Origin: Pseudomonas sp. A-1
GTDB taxonomy: Bacteria; Pseudomonadota; Gammaproteobacteria; Pseudomonadales; Pseudomonadaceae
Assembly: GCF_004801855.1 (NCBI RefSeq)
Contig: NZ_SSTC01000025.1
Location: forward strand, 1-57,003
Reading direction: 5' to 3'
DNA length: 57,003 nucleotides
Made by a program: the position numbers and the translations under genes. The notes under the pieces were generated by a model. The model was not told where the DNA came from. It worked only from the letters and a program-made list of their open reading frames with translations, and searched no databases. This document shows, piece after piece, positions 49,030-57,003 of this stretch. The number at the start of each line of letters is the position of its first letter. The stretch's first letter is position 1.

Positions 49030-50433
49030 ATGGCCCTTCTCACCTTCATCGGTGCCATCCAGGAAGTCACCGGATCCTGCTACCTGATCGAGACCCGCGA
49101 CGGTGCCCGGGTGCTGCTGGAGTGCGGCATGCACCAAGGCCGCCGCGAGGAGGAGTCGCGCAACAGCGAACCCTTTGCCTTCGACCCGAAGAGCCTCGAT
49201 GCTGTGGTGATCTCCCACGCCCACATCGACCACAGCGGCCTGCTGCCGCGTCTGGCGGCCAAGGGCTACCGCGGGCCAATCTACGCCACCGACGCGACCT
49301 GCGAGCTGCTGCAGCTGATGCTGATGGACTCGGCGCACATCCAGGAAAGCGACGCCGAGTGGGAAAACAAGTGGCGGGCACGCCTCGGCCGCGAGCCGGT
49401 GGTGCCGCTGTACACCGAGGCCGACGCCGAGCAGGCGCTCAAGCTGCGCCGCCCGGTGGTCTACGGCCAGCGGGTGGAGGTGGCGCGCGGCATCGCGGTG
49501 ACCTTCCACGACGCCGGGCACATCCTCGGCTCGGCCATCGTCGAGATGGAGGTCCATGACCACCAGTTGACCCGCCGCCTGGTGTTCTCCGGCGACCTGG
49601 GCAACACCTGCACGCCGCTGATGCGCGACCCGACCCCGCTCGGCGAGGCCGACGTGGTGCTGATGGAATCGACCTACGGCGACCGCGACCACCGCTGCGA
49701 CGAGGCCACCCTCGACGAACTGGCCGACATCCTCCAGCAGGCCCACCGCGACGGCGGCAACGTGCTGATCCCCGCCTTCGCCGTCGGCCGCACCCAGGAT
49801 CTGATCTTCCACCTCGGCCGCTTCTACCAGCAGGGCCGCCTGCCGCAGCAGGCGGTGTTCCTCGACAGTCCGATGGCGATCCAGGCCAATGCCATCTACC
49901 ACCGCTTCCACGCGCAGTTCGACCCCAAGGACCGCGAACTGCTGCGCAGCCACGACGTGACCAAGGTCGAGGACTGGCTGCCGATCCTGCGCTGCACGCC
50001 GCGGGCGGAGGACTCGATGGCGATCAACCGTATCCAGAGCGGCGCGATCATCATCGCCGGCAGCGGCATGTGCAACGGCGGACGCATCGTCCACCATCTC
50101 AAGCACAACCTGTGGCGCAAGGAGTGCCATATCGTGTTCCCCGGCTTCCAGGCCAAGGGCACCCTGGGCCGGACCATCGTCGACGGCGCACCCACCGTGC
50201 GCGTGCTGCGCCAGCGCATTGCGGTCAAGGCCCAGGTGCACACCCTGGGTGGCTTCTCGGCCCATGCCGGACAATCGCAGCTGCTCGACTGGGTGAAACA
50301 CTTCGATCACCGACCGGAGCTATATTTGGTCCATGGCGAACTGGAAAAGATGAAGGTGCTGCAACAGGCACTGCACGATCGCCTGCAGTGGACTGCCAAC
50401 ATCCCGGAACCGGGTGAGCAGATCGCGCTGTAG
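49030..50433 (+). CDS. Beta-CASP metallo-beta-lactamase-fold nuclease-like protein
   Basis: A 467-residue protein. The metallo-beta-lactamase motif HAHIDH (His63-His65-Asp67-His68) is followed by HDAGHILGSAI, a further metal His, and DLGN. The beta-CASP cap (ESTYGDR, FAVGRTQDL) and C-terminal GGFSAHAGQ (final motifs) are typical of RNA-processing exonucleases (YsnB/RNase J-like, archaeal CPSF-like). RNA or DNA substrate is unknown. The ATG at 49030 has AGGAG seven bases upstream. It forms a two-gene unit with the LOG protein 27 bases downstream. Confidence 0.9.
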   Translation: MALLTFIGAIQEVTGSCYLIETRDGARVLLECGMHQGRREEESRNSEPFAFDPKSLDAVVISHAHIDHSGLLPRLAAKGYRGPIYATDATCELLQLMLMDSAHIQESDAEWENKWRARLGREPVVPLYTEADAEQALKLRRPVVYGQRVEVARGIAVTFHDAGHILGSAIVEMEVHDHQLTRRLVFSGDLGNTCTPLMRDPTPLGEADVVLMESTYGDRDHRCDEATLDELADILQQAHRDGGNVLIPAFAVGRTQDLIFHLGRFYQQGRLPQQAVFLDSPMAIQANAIYHRFHAQFDPKDRELLRSHDVTKVEDWLPILRCTPRAEDSMAINRIQSGAIIIAGSGMCNGGRIVHHLKHNLWRKECHIVFPGFQAKGTLGRTIVDGAPTVRVLRQRIAVKAQVHTLGGFSAHAGQSQLLDWVKHFDHRPELYLVHGELEKMKVLQQALHDRLQWTANIPEPGEQIAL

Positions 50434-50460
50434 CGGTCCACAACAACAAGGAGTAATCAC

Positions 50461-51555
50461 ATGCCTTATGAGTCGGATGACTACCTGTCGAGACACTTCC
50501 AGACCAGCGGCATCGATGTCGGCCTGAAGGTCGACGAACTCGTCAGCCTCAGCGTGCCCCCCGGAAGTCCCAACCAGTCGCTGTACCGCGAGATGCTGAT
50601 GACCGTGGTGCGCATGGCCGAGGCCGACCGCAATCGCTGGGACGCCAAGATCATGATGCAGACGCTGCGCGAGATGGAGAACGCCTTCAGCGTCCTTGAG
50701 CAGTTCAAGCGGCGGCGCAAGGTCACGGTGTTCGGCTCGGCCCGCACCCAGCCGGACCACCCGCTCTATCTGCTGGCCCGCGACCTCGGCCGCCTGCTGG
50801 CCCACCACGAGCTGATGACCGTGACCGGCGCCGGCGGCGGCATCATGGCCGCCGCCCACGAGGGCGCGGGACTCGAGCACAGCCTCGGCTTCAACATCAG
50901 CCTGCCGTTCGAACAGCGGGCCAACGATGTGGTGCACGACACCGGCAACCTGCTGCCGTTCCACTTCTTCTTCCTGCGCAAGCTGTTCTTCGTCAAGGAG
51001 GCCGACGCCCTGGTGCTCTGCCCCGGCGGCTTCGGCACCCTCGACGAGGCGCTGGAGGTACTGACCCTGATCCAGACCGGCAAGAGCCCGATCGTGCCGG
51101 TGGTGCTGCTCGACGTGCCGGAGGGCCGCTACTGGAAGGACGCCCTGCACTTCATCCGCGAACAGCTGGAGGAGAACGGCTACATCCTGCCCAGCGACAT
51201 GCACCTGCTGAAGCTGGTCACCAGCGCCGAGGAGGCGGTGGTGGAGATCACCCACTTCTACCGCAACTACCACTCCAGCCGCTGGCTCAAGGGGCTGTTC
51301 GCCATCCGCATGAACCGCCCGCTCAACGCCCATGCCCTGGCCTACCTGCACGACGAGTTCAGTGACCTGTGCCTGGAGGGTGGCTTCCATCAGCAGCCCT
51401 ACTGCGAGCTGGAGCAGGACGAGCCGGAGTTCTGCAAGCTGATCCGCCTGGCCTTCCGCTTCAACGGCCGCGACCACGGCCGCCTGCGCGAACTGATCAA
51501 CTTCATCAACCAGCCGGAGAACTGGCAGCGCGAGCTGCCGCGTTACAACGACTGA
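50461..51555 (+). CDS. LOG-family protein (lysine-decarboxylase-like nucleotide-binding)
   Basis: A 364-residue protein of the LOG/TIGR00730 superfamily. The Rossmann core is VTVFGSART...TVTGAGGGIMAAAHEGA, and the phosphate-binding signature is CPGGFGTLDEALE. LOG enzymes are nucleoside 5'-monophosphate phosphoribohydrolases (cytokinin activating); this longer type with extra N- and C-terminal segments (about 85 and 120 residues) has no clear substrate. It is a likely operon partner of the beta-CASP protein. AAGGAG precedes the ATG. Confidence 0.88.
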   Translation: MPYESDDYLSRHFQTSGIDVGLKVDELVSLSVPPGSPNQSLYREMLMTVVRMAEADRNRWDAKIMMQTLREMENAFSVLEQFKRRRKVTVFGSARTQPDHPLYLLARDLGRLLAHHELMTVTGAGGGIMAAAHEGAGLEHSLGFNISLPFEQRANDVVHDTGNLLPFHFFFLRKLFFVKEADALVLCPGGFGTLDEALEVLTLIQTGKSPIVPVVLLDVPEGRYWKDALHFIREQLEENGYILPSDMHLLKLVTSAEEAVVEITHFYRNYHSSRWLKGLFAIRMNRPLNAHALAYLHDEFSDLCLEGGFHQQPYCELEQDEPEFCKLIRLAFRFNGRDHGRLRELINFINQPENWQRELPRYND

Positions 51556-51572
51556 GCCCGCCCCAGCAAACG

Positions 51573-51608
51573 ACAACGCCCGCACCGGTTACCCGGTGCG
51601 GGCGTTGT
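51573..51608. terminator. Bidirectional terminator between the LOG gene and recX
   Basis: Perfect 16-bp stem (51573-51588 with 51593-51608) and TTAC loop, ending TGTCTTT on the plus strand. Confidence 0.88.
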
Positions 51609-51625
51609 CTTTGGCCCGGTCCGAG

Positions 51626-52087
51626 CTACTCGTCGCTACCGCCGCGCAGCAGGCGATTAACCCCCTCCAGGGCAAACCCCCGCTGCAGCAGGAAGCGCCC
51701 CTGCTTGGCCCGCTCGCGGGCATCCTGCGGCAGGCCGGCGAAGCGCCGTCGCCACAGCTGGCGCAGGTTGTCCGCCCAGTCGATGCCGCTGTCGGCCAGC
51801 GCACGCTCCACGGCTGAGCGCGGCAAGCCGCGCTGGCCCAGCTCATCGCGGATGCGCAGCGGCCCATAGCCGGCGTTCGCCCGGCTGCGGATGAAGCACT
51901 CGAGGAAACGCTGGTCGCTGAGCAGGCCCTCCTCGGCCAACCGCTCGAGTTCGGCGTCGATCATCTCGCCAGCCGCGCCGCGCTGACGCAGCTTGCGGGC
52001 CAGTTCAGCGCGGCCGTGCTCGCGGCGGGCCAGCAGATCCATGGCCGCCCGCCTTACTGCGGCGGGAGTATCGAGCACCACCGGCAT
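51626..52087 (-). CDS. recX: RecX, regulator of RecA
   Basis: A 153-residue protein with three tandem helical RecX repeats ([67 protein letters not shown]). It binds RecA filaments and blocks or reverses strand exchange. It starts six bases after the recA stop and is co-transcribed with recA as in P. aeruginosa. Confidence 0.95.
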   Translation of the reverse strand: MPVVLDTPAAVRRAAMDLLARREHGRAELARKLRQRGAAGEMIDAELERLAEEGLLSDQRFLECFIRSRANAGYGPLRIRDELGQRGLPRSAVERALADSGIDWADNLRQLWRRRFAGLPQDARERAKQGRFLLQRGFALEGVNRLLRGGSDE

Positions 52088-52093
52088 GCCGCC

Positions 52094-53143
52094 TTAGATG
52101 TCCACTTCCGCGTCGGCGTCTGCCTCGCTGGCCGTGGCTGCCTTGAGCGCCCCCGGCTGGCTGAGCAACTGCGCGCGAATGGTGCTCTCGATGGTCTCGC
52201 GCACCTCGGCATTGTCCTCGAGGAAGCGCGCGGCGTTGGCCTTGCCCTGACCGATCTTGTTGCCCTGGTAGCTGTACCAGGCACCGGACTTCTCGATCAG
52301 GCCCTGCTGCACGCCGAGATCGATGATCTCGCCGGTGCGATAGATGCCCTTGCCGTAGAGGATCTGGAACTCGGCCTGGCGGAACGGCGGGGCCATCTTG
52401 TTCTTCACCACCTTGACGCGGGTCTCGTTGCCGATCACCTCGTCGCCTTCCTTGACCGAGCCGGTACGGCGGATGTCCAGACGTACAGAGGCGTAGAACT
52501 TCAGCGCGTTGCCGCCGGTGGTGGTTTCCGGATTGCCGAACATCACCCCGATCTTCATGCGGATCTGGTTGATGAAGATCACCAGGCAGTTGGCGTTCTT
52601 GATGTTGCCGGTGATCTTGCGCAGGGCCTGGGACATCAGGCGGGCCTGCAGGCCGACGTGCTGGTCGCCCATCTCGCCCTCGATCTCCGCCTTGGGCACC
52701 AGGGCGGCCACGGAGTCGACGATGACCACGTCGACCGCATTGGAGCGCACCAGCATGTCGGTGATCTCCAGGGCCTGCTCGCCGGTGTCCGGCTGCGAAA
52801 CCAGCAGGTCGTCGACGTTGACGCCGAGCTTGGCGGCGTAGTCGGGATCCAGTGCGTGCTCGGCGTCGACGAAGGCACAGGTGGCGCCCTGCTTCTGCGC
52901 CTCGGCGATCACCGACAGGGTCAGGGTGGTCTTGCCCGAGGATTCCGGGCCGTAGATCTCGACGATCCGCCCCTTGGGCAGGCCGCCGATGCCGAGGGCG
53001 ATATCGAGGCCCAGCGAGCCGGTGGAGATGGCCGGCACCGCCAGCCGCTCGTGGTCGCCCATGCGCATGACCGCGCCCTTGCCGAACTGGCGCTCGATCT
53101 GTCCCAGGGCCGCGGCCAGGGCACGCTTCTTGTTCTCGTCCAT
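52094..53143 (-). CDS. recA: RecA recombinase
   Basis: A 349-residue strand-exchange ATPase and SOS co-protease. The Walker A motif is GPESSGKTT, Walker [11 protein letters not shown], and the L2/DNA-binding region is [23 protein letters not shown]. The acidic C-terminus ([10 protein letters not shown]) is normal. The ATG at 53143 gives [17 protein letters not shown] as in other Pseudomonas RecA, so the upstream in-frame GTG is not used. Transcription is under LexA control through the box at 53186. Confidence 0.99.
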   Translation of the reverse strand: MDENKKRALAAALGQIERQFGKGAVMRMGDHERLAVPAISTGSLGLDIALGIGGLPKGRIVEIYGPESSGKTTLTLSVIAEAQKQGATCAFVDAEHALDPDYAAKLGVNVDDLLVSQPDTGEQALEITDMLVRSNAVDVVIVDSVAALVPKAEIEGEMGDQHVGLQARLMSQALRKITGNIKNANCLVIFINQIRMKIGVMFGNPETTTGGNALKFYASVRLDIRRTGSVKEGDEVIGNETRVKVVKNKMAPPFRQAEFQILYGKGIYRTGEIIDLGVQQGLIEKSGAWYSYQGNKIGQGKANAARFLEDNAEVRETIESTIRAQLLSQPGALKAATASEADADAEVDI

Positions 53144-53185
53144 TGAAGTCCTCTCGTTTCGGAGCGGCCAGCCGGCCACGATAAA

Positions 53186-53201
53186 CTGTATAATTAGCCA
53201 G
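53186..53201 (-). promoter_or_regulatory. LexA (SOS) box of recA
   Basis: CTG-N10-CAG (CTGTATAATTAGCCAG), matching the LexA consensus and overlapping the AT-rich recA promoter 43 bases upstream of the start codon. Confidence 0.85.
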
Positions 53202-53228
53202 TATTATTCCATAGGGTAGGGCACCCGC

Positions 53229-53729
53229 CTACCCCTCGACGGGATTTTCCCCTGCCGCCAGTCGCAACAAGCCCTGCAGGGCCAGCAGCACGGTCTGCTC
53301 GCGCACCGACAGGCGGTCGCCGGCGAAGCAGCGACGACAGCTGAATACCTCGCCGCCCGCCAGCCATGCCAGCCACACGGTACCCACGGGCTTGTCCGGC
53401 GTGCCGCCGTCGGGGCCGGCGATGCCGCTGACCGCCACCGCCAGCGAGGCGCCGCTGCGCGCGCAGGCACCACGGGCCATGGCCTCGACCACCTCGCGAC
53501 TGACCGCGCCCTGCATGGCGAACAGTGCTTCCGGCACGCCCAGCAGCAGGTTCTTCTGCCGGTTGGAGTAGGTGACATAGCCGACCTCGAACCACTGCGA
53601 ACTGCCGGCGATGCGGGTGATGGCCTCGGCGATGCCGCCGCCGGTGCACGACTCTGCGGTGGTGACCTGCAGCTGGCGCTGGCGCAGCGCCTCGCCCAGC
53701 TCACCGGCCAGAGCGGTGATGCGATCCAT
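53229..53729 (-). CDS. pncC: Nicotinamide-nucleotide amidase (CinA C-terminal domain type)
   Basis: A 166-residue protein equal to the C-terminal domain of CinA. The catalytic Ser lies in TTAESCTGGGIAEAIT, and the fold segments VSGIAGPDGGTPDKPVGTVW are conserved. It hydrolyses NMN to nicotinate mononucleotide in the pyridine-nucleotide cycle. The ATG at 53729 has GGAGA upstream. It sits between recA and divergent mutS, as in P. aeruginosa. Confidence 0.94.
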   Translation of the reverse strand: MDRITALAGELGEALRQRQLQVTTAESCTGGGIAEAITRIAGSSQWFEVGYVTYSNRQKNLLLGVPEALFAMQGAVSREVVEAMARGACARSGASLAVAVSGIAGPDGGTPDKPVGTVWLAWLAGGEVFSCRRCFAGDRLSVREQTVLLALQGLLRLAAGENPVEG

Positions 53730-53803
53730 GGATGTCTCCGGGGTTAAGCCTGTCGGGGCGATACCGTACACTAGACGCTTTTTCGACCTGAAGCCGGACA
53801 GCG

Positions 53804-56383
53804 ATGAGCAACAGCGATTTTTCCGCCCACACGCCGATGATGCAGCAGTACCTGAAGATCAAGCAGCAGCATCCCGAGCAGTTGCTGTTCTACCGCATGG
53901 GCGACTTCTACGAGCTCTTCTACGCCGACGCACAGAAGGCCGCCAGGCTGCTCGACATCACCCTGACCGCGCGCGGCCAGTCGGCGGGCCAGCCGATACC
54001 GATGGCCGGCATTCCCTTCCATTCCGCCGAAGGATACCTGGCCCGCCTGGTCAAGCTGGGCGAGTCGGTGGCGATCTGTGAACAGATCGGCGATCCGGCT
54101 ACCAGCAAGGGCCCCGTGGAGCGCCAGGTGGTACGCATCATCACCCCCGGCACGGTCAGCGACGAGGCCCTGCTCGACGAACGCCGCGACAACCTGCTGG
54201 GCGCCCTGCTCGGCGACGAGCGCCTGTTCGGCCTCGCCGTGCTGGACATCACCAGCGGACGCTTCAGCGTGCAGGAGATCAAGGGCTGGGAAGCGCTGCT
54301 CGCCGAGCTGGAGCGCCTCAACCCCGCCGAGCTGCTGATCCCCGACGACTGGCCGAGCGGCCTGCCGGCGGAGAAGCGCCCGGGCGTGCGCCGCCGCGCA
54401 CCCTGGGACTTCGACCGCGCCACCGGCCTCAAGGCACTGTGCCAGCAGTTCGGCACCCAGGATCTCAACGGTTTCGGCTGCCAAGGACTGACCCTGGCCA
54501 TAGGCGCGGCCGGCTGCCTGCTGCTGTATGCGCGCGAGACCCAGCGCAGCGCCCTGCCGCACCTGCGCAGCCTGCGCCACGAACGCCTCGACGATGCGGT
54601 GATCCTCGACGCCGCCAGTCGACGCAACCTCGAGCTGGACACCAATCTGGCCGGCGGGCGCGACAACACCCTGCAGAGCGTGGTCGATCGCTGCATGACC
54701 GCCATGGGCAGCCGCCTGCTGTGCCGCTGGCTGAACCGTCCGCTGCGCGGTCGGGCCATCCTCGAAGGCCGCCAGCAGGCCATCGGCTGCCTGCTCGACG
54801 ACTACCGCTACGAGAACCTGCAGCCGCGCCTCAAGGACATCGGCGACGTCGAGCGCATCCTCGCCCGCATCGGCCTGCGCAGCGCCCGCCCACGAGACCT
54901 GGCGCGCCTGCGCGACGCCCTGGCCGCCCTTCCCGACCTGCAGCAGCACATGGCGGAGCTGGCAGCGCCACGCCTGCAGGAGCTGGCCGGCAGCATCCGC
55001 ACCTACCCCGAACTGGCCGAACTGCTGGCCAGGGCGATCATCGACAACCCGCCAGCGGTGATTCGCGACGGCGGGGTGATCAAGCGCGGCTACGACGCCG
55101 AACTGGACGAGCTGCAGTTGCTCAGCGAGAACGCCGGCCAGTACCTGATGGACCTGGAGGCGCGCGAGAAGGCGCGCACCGGCCTGCCCAACCTCAAGGT
55201 CGGCTACAACCGTATCCACGGCTACTACATCGAGCTGCCGCGCGTGCAGGCCGAGCAGGCGCCGGCCGACTACATCCGCCGCCAGACCCTCAAGGGTGCC
55301 GAGCGCTTCATCACCCCCGAACTCAAGGCCTTCGAGGACAAGGCACTGTCGGCCAAGAGCCGCGCCCTGGCCCGCGAGAAGCTGCTCTACGACGAACTGA
55401 TCGAAACCCTGATCGGCCAGTTGGCGCCGCTGCAGGATACCGCCGCGGCACTGGCCGAGCTGGACGTGCTGAGCAACCTGGCCGAGCGCGCCTTGAACCT
55501 CGACTTGAACTGCCCGATGTTCGTCGACGAGCCCTGCCTGCGCATCACCCAGGGTCGCCATCCGGTGGTCGAGCAGGTGCTGAGCACCCCCTTCGTCGCC
55601 AACGACGTCAGCCTAGACGACGCCACCCGCATGCTGGTCATCACCGGTCCGAACATGGGCGGCAAGTCCACCTACATGCGCCAGACCGCGTTGATCGTGC
55701 TGCTCGCCCATATCGGCAGCTATGTGCCAGCACAGGCCTGCGAGCTGTCGCTGGTCGACCGCATCTTCACCCGCATCGGCTCCAGCGACGACCTCGCCGG
55801 CGGACGCTCGACCTTCATGGTCGAGATGAGCGAGACCGCCAGCATCCTGCACAACGCCAGCGACCGCAGCCTGGTGCTGATGGACGAGGTCGGTCGCGGC
55901 ACCAGCACCTTCGACGGTCTGTCGCTGGCCTGGGCCGCAGCCGAACACCTGGCCCGCCTGCGCGCCTTCACCCTGTTCGCCACCCACTACTTCGAGCTGA
56001 CCGTGTTGCCGGAGAGCGAACCGGTGGTGGCCAACGTGCATCTGGACGCTGCCGAGCACAAGGAGCGCATCGTGTTCCTCCACCACGTGCTACCGGGACC
56101 GGCCAGCCAGAGCTACGGTCTGGCGGTCGCGCAACTGGCCGGGGTGCCGGATCCGGTGATCACCCGCGCCCGCGAACACCTGGCCCGCCTCGAGCAGACC
56201 AGTCTGCCCCACGAGCCGGCAGCCGCTCCCAGCAAGAGGGCGCGCAAGGATGTACCTATCCAACCCGATCTGTTCGCCATGCAGCCCCATCCGCTGCTGG
56301 AAAAACTCGAGCAGCTCAGCCCGGATGACCTGACCCCGCGTCAGGCCCTTGAGCTGATATATGCTTGGAAGACCCAGATATAA
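53804..56383 (+). CDS. mutS: DNA mismatch repair protein MutS
   Basis: An 859-residue mismatch sensor. The N-terminal mismatch-binding motif is FYELF (in RMGDFYELF). Connector, core and clamp domains follow, then the ABC ATPase with Walker [10 protein letters not shown], Walker [14 protein letters not shown] and [10 protein letters not shown]. The C-terminus (about 800-859) carries the [29 protein letters not shown] dimer/clamp-binding region. The length is typical. The 74-base gap to divergent pncC must hold both promoters. Confidence 0.98.
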   Translation: MSNSDFSAHTPMMQQYLKIKQQHPEQLLFYRMGDFYELFYADAQKAARLLDITLTARGQSAGQPIPMAGIPFHSAEGYLARLVKLGESVAICEQIGDPATSKGPVERQVVRIITPGTVSDEALLDERRDNLLGALLGDERLFGLAVLDITSGRFSVQEIKGWEALLAELERLNPAELLIPDDWPSGLPAEKRPGVRRRAPWDFDRATGLKALCQQFGTQDLNGFGCQGLTLAIGAAGCLLLYARETQRSALPHLRSLRHERLDDAVILDAASRRNLELDTNLAGGRDNTLQSVVDRCMTAMGSRLLCRWLNRPLRGRAILEGRQQAIGCLLDDYRYENLQPRLKDIGDVERILARIGLRSARPRDLARLRDALAALPDLQQHMAELAAPRLQELAGSIRTYPELAELLARAIIDNPPAVIRDGGVIKRGYDAELDELQLLSENAGQYLMDLEAREKARTGLPNLKVGYNRIHGYYIELPRVQAEQAPADYIRRQTLKGAERFITPELKAFEDKALSAKSRALAREKLLYDELIETLIGQLAPLQDTAAALAELDVLSNLAERALNLDLNCPMFVDEPCLRITQGRHPVVEQVLSTPFVANDVSLDDATRMLVITGPNMGGKSTYMRQTALIVLLAHIGSYVPAQACELSLVDRIFTRIGSSDDLAGGRSTFMVEMSETASILHNASDRSLVLMDEVGRGTSTFDGLSLAWAAAEHLARLRAFTLFATHYFELTVLPESEPVVANVHLDAAEHKERIVFLHHVLPGPASQSYGLAVAQLAGVPDPVITRAREHLARLEQTSLPHEPAAAPSKRARKDVPIQPDLFAMQPHPLLEKLEQLSPDDLTPRQALELIYAWKTQI

Positions 56384-56403
56384 CGAAGCAGATACCGAGC
56401 TGC

Positions 56404-56409
56404 TAGAAT
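56404..56409 (+). promoter_or_regulatory. Candidate -10 element of fdxA
   Basis: TAGAAT in GCTAGAAT, 52 bases before the fdxA ATG. Confidence 0.45.
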
Positions 56410-56461
56410 CCCGCGCGCCATGCCGTGGCTGGCGCCTGCCCGTCTGAGGAGATAAAAGAAT

Positions 56462-56785
56462 ATGACCTTCGTCGTTACCGACAACTGCATCAAGTGCAAG
56501 TACACCGACTGCGTGGAAGTCTGCCCGGTGGACTGCTTCTACGAAGGCCCGAACTTCCTGGTGATCCACCCGGACGAGTGCATCGATTGCGCGCTGTGTG
56601 AGCCCGAGTGCCCGGCCCAAGCCATCTTCTCCGAAGACGAGGTGCCGGAAGACCAGCAAGAGTTCATCGAGCTGAACCGCGACCTCGCAGAAGTCTGGCC
56701 GAACATCACCGAGAAGAAGGACGCCCTGTCCGATGCCGAAGAGTGGGATGGCGTGAAGGACAAGCTGCAGTATCTGGAGCGCTGA
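56462..56785 (+). CDS. fdxA: Seven-iron ferredoxin FdxA
   Basis: A 107-residue ferredoxin with one [3Fe-4S] and one [4Fe-4S] cluster. Cluster cysteines are visible in [17 protein letters not shown] and [17 protein letters not shown]; the altered first motif is characteristic of the 7Fe type. An acidic C-terminal extension follows. It carries low-potential electrons, possibly with Fpr encoded earlier in the window. AGGAGATAAAAGAAT precedes the ATG. Confidence 0.97.
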   Translation: MTFVVTDNCIKCKYTDCVEVCPVDCFYEGPNFLVIHPDECIDCALCEPECPAQAIFSEDEVPEDQQEFIELNRDLAEVWPNITEKKDALSDAEEWDGVKDKLQYLER

Positions 56786-56809
56786 GCCAGCGAGCCTCCG
56801 CTGCCAGCC

Positions 56810-56832
56810 AAGCCCCGACCTGTTCGGGGCTT
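56810..56832 (+). terminator. Terminator of fdxA
   Basis: Nine-bp stem AAGCCCCGA / TCGGGGCTT with CCTGT loop, followed by TTTT. Confidence 0.9.
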
Positions 56833-56930
56833 TTTTACGCCTGCAGGAAAGGTCGTCGCACCTTCCTGGCCGAGCAGGCCGGAAACCTCAAGCGCTTGAG
56901 CGACTCGACTTTTTCCAGCCACGAATGACG

Positions 56931-56961
56931 AAACCCCGACCAGCGTGGCTGGTCGGGGTTT
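56931..56961 (-). terminator. Terminator of the rRNA operon
   Basis: A perfect 14-bp stem (56931-56944 with 56948-56961) and GTG loop, placed 10 bases downstream of the 5S 3' end on the minus strand, with a T-run (AAA on the plus strand) at the end. Confidence 0.85.
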
Positions 56962-56970
56962 CTGTGTAGG

Positions 56971-57003
56971 TGCTTGACGATGACCTACTCTCACATGGGG
57001 AAG
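56971..57003 (-). rRNA. rrf: 5S rRNA, 3' end (gene runs off the right edge)
   Basis: The last 33 bases, read on the minus strand, are CTTCCCCATGTGAGAGTAGG followed by TCATCGTCAAGCA. This is the 3' end of Pseudomonas 5S rRNA. A 16S-23S-5S operon on the minus strand should continue beyond the window. Confidence 0.9.

Noticed and set aside
46589-49087. An 832-codon frame antisense to the phosphoketolase-like gene
   Set aside because: Shadow frame; the minus strand has a complete recognisable ThDP enzyme.

Overview
The window is high-GC bacterial chromosome and almost fully coding. Gene content and order point to Pseudomonas or a close relative in the Pseudomonadaceae: an OprD-family porin, GacS, the fpr/finR pair, an ErdR-type regulator, recA-recX, mutS and fdxA. 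Much of the order matches what I recall of P. aeruginosa PAO1. Positions 1-38800 resemble the PA0961-to-PA0915 stretch, and 41100-57003 resembles PA3397/98 plus PA3603-PA3621. These synteny statements come from memory and were not searched. No insertion sequence, prophage or CRISPR array was seen.

Layout. (1) 1-1006: cold-shock-domain protein (cut by the left edge), slyX and a HIT protein. (2) 1064-7672: an accessory-looking block, all on the minus strand. It holds an OmpR/QseBC-type two-component system, a TPR protein, and four overlapping genes: a thermostable-hemolysin-family protein, an AMP-dependent ligase, a heme-oxygenase-like diiron protein and a short-chain dehydrogenase. A PmrA/QseB-like direct repeat lies just upstream of the hemolysin-family gene. 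This is the best candidate for an undescribed pathway. (3) 7931-23778: oprD, proS, a lipoprotein, a diguanylate cyclase, a TlpA-like lipoprotein, a YihY/BrkB membrane protein, arsC-wrbA, hda-perM, purM-purN and several conserved proteins of unknown function. (4) 23858-34233: the mazG-relA-rlmD-cysM cluster, divergent from gacS, then ldhA and two small proteins. (5) 34235-41019: dinB, a tandem pair of initiator tRNAs, cytochrome b561, rimO, a ZIP-family protein, an orphan TrpB-like enzyme and trmO. (6) 41136-57003: fpr/finR, dgkA, erdR, an EamA transporter, a TapT-type DTW enzyme, a small secreted protein, a phosphoketolase-like enzyme, a beta-CASP metallo-hydrolase with a LOG protein, recX-recA with an SOS box, pncC, mutS, fdxA, and the 3' end of a 5S rRNA gene leading into an rRNA operon on the minus strand.

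How the parts work together. Several clusters are classical housekeeping sets: relA/mazG/rlmD (stringent response and nucleotide sanitation), purM/purN (purine synthesis), hda (control of replication initiation), and recA/recX/pncC/mutS/dinB (DNA repair). GacS, the diguanylate cyclase, ErdR and the QseBC-like pair are signalling proteins. No gene-free stretch exceeds about 260 bases. The larger gaps hold divergent promoters (7673-7930, 29386-29561, 41913-42034) or terminators.
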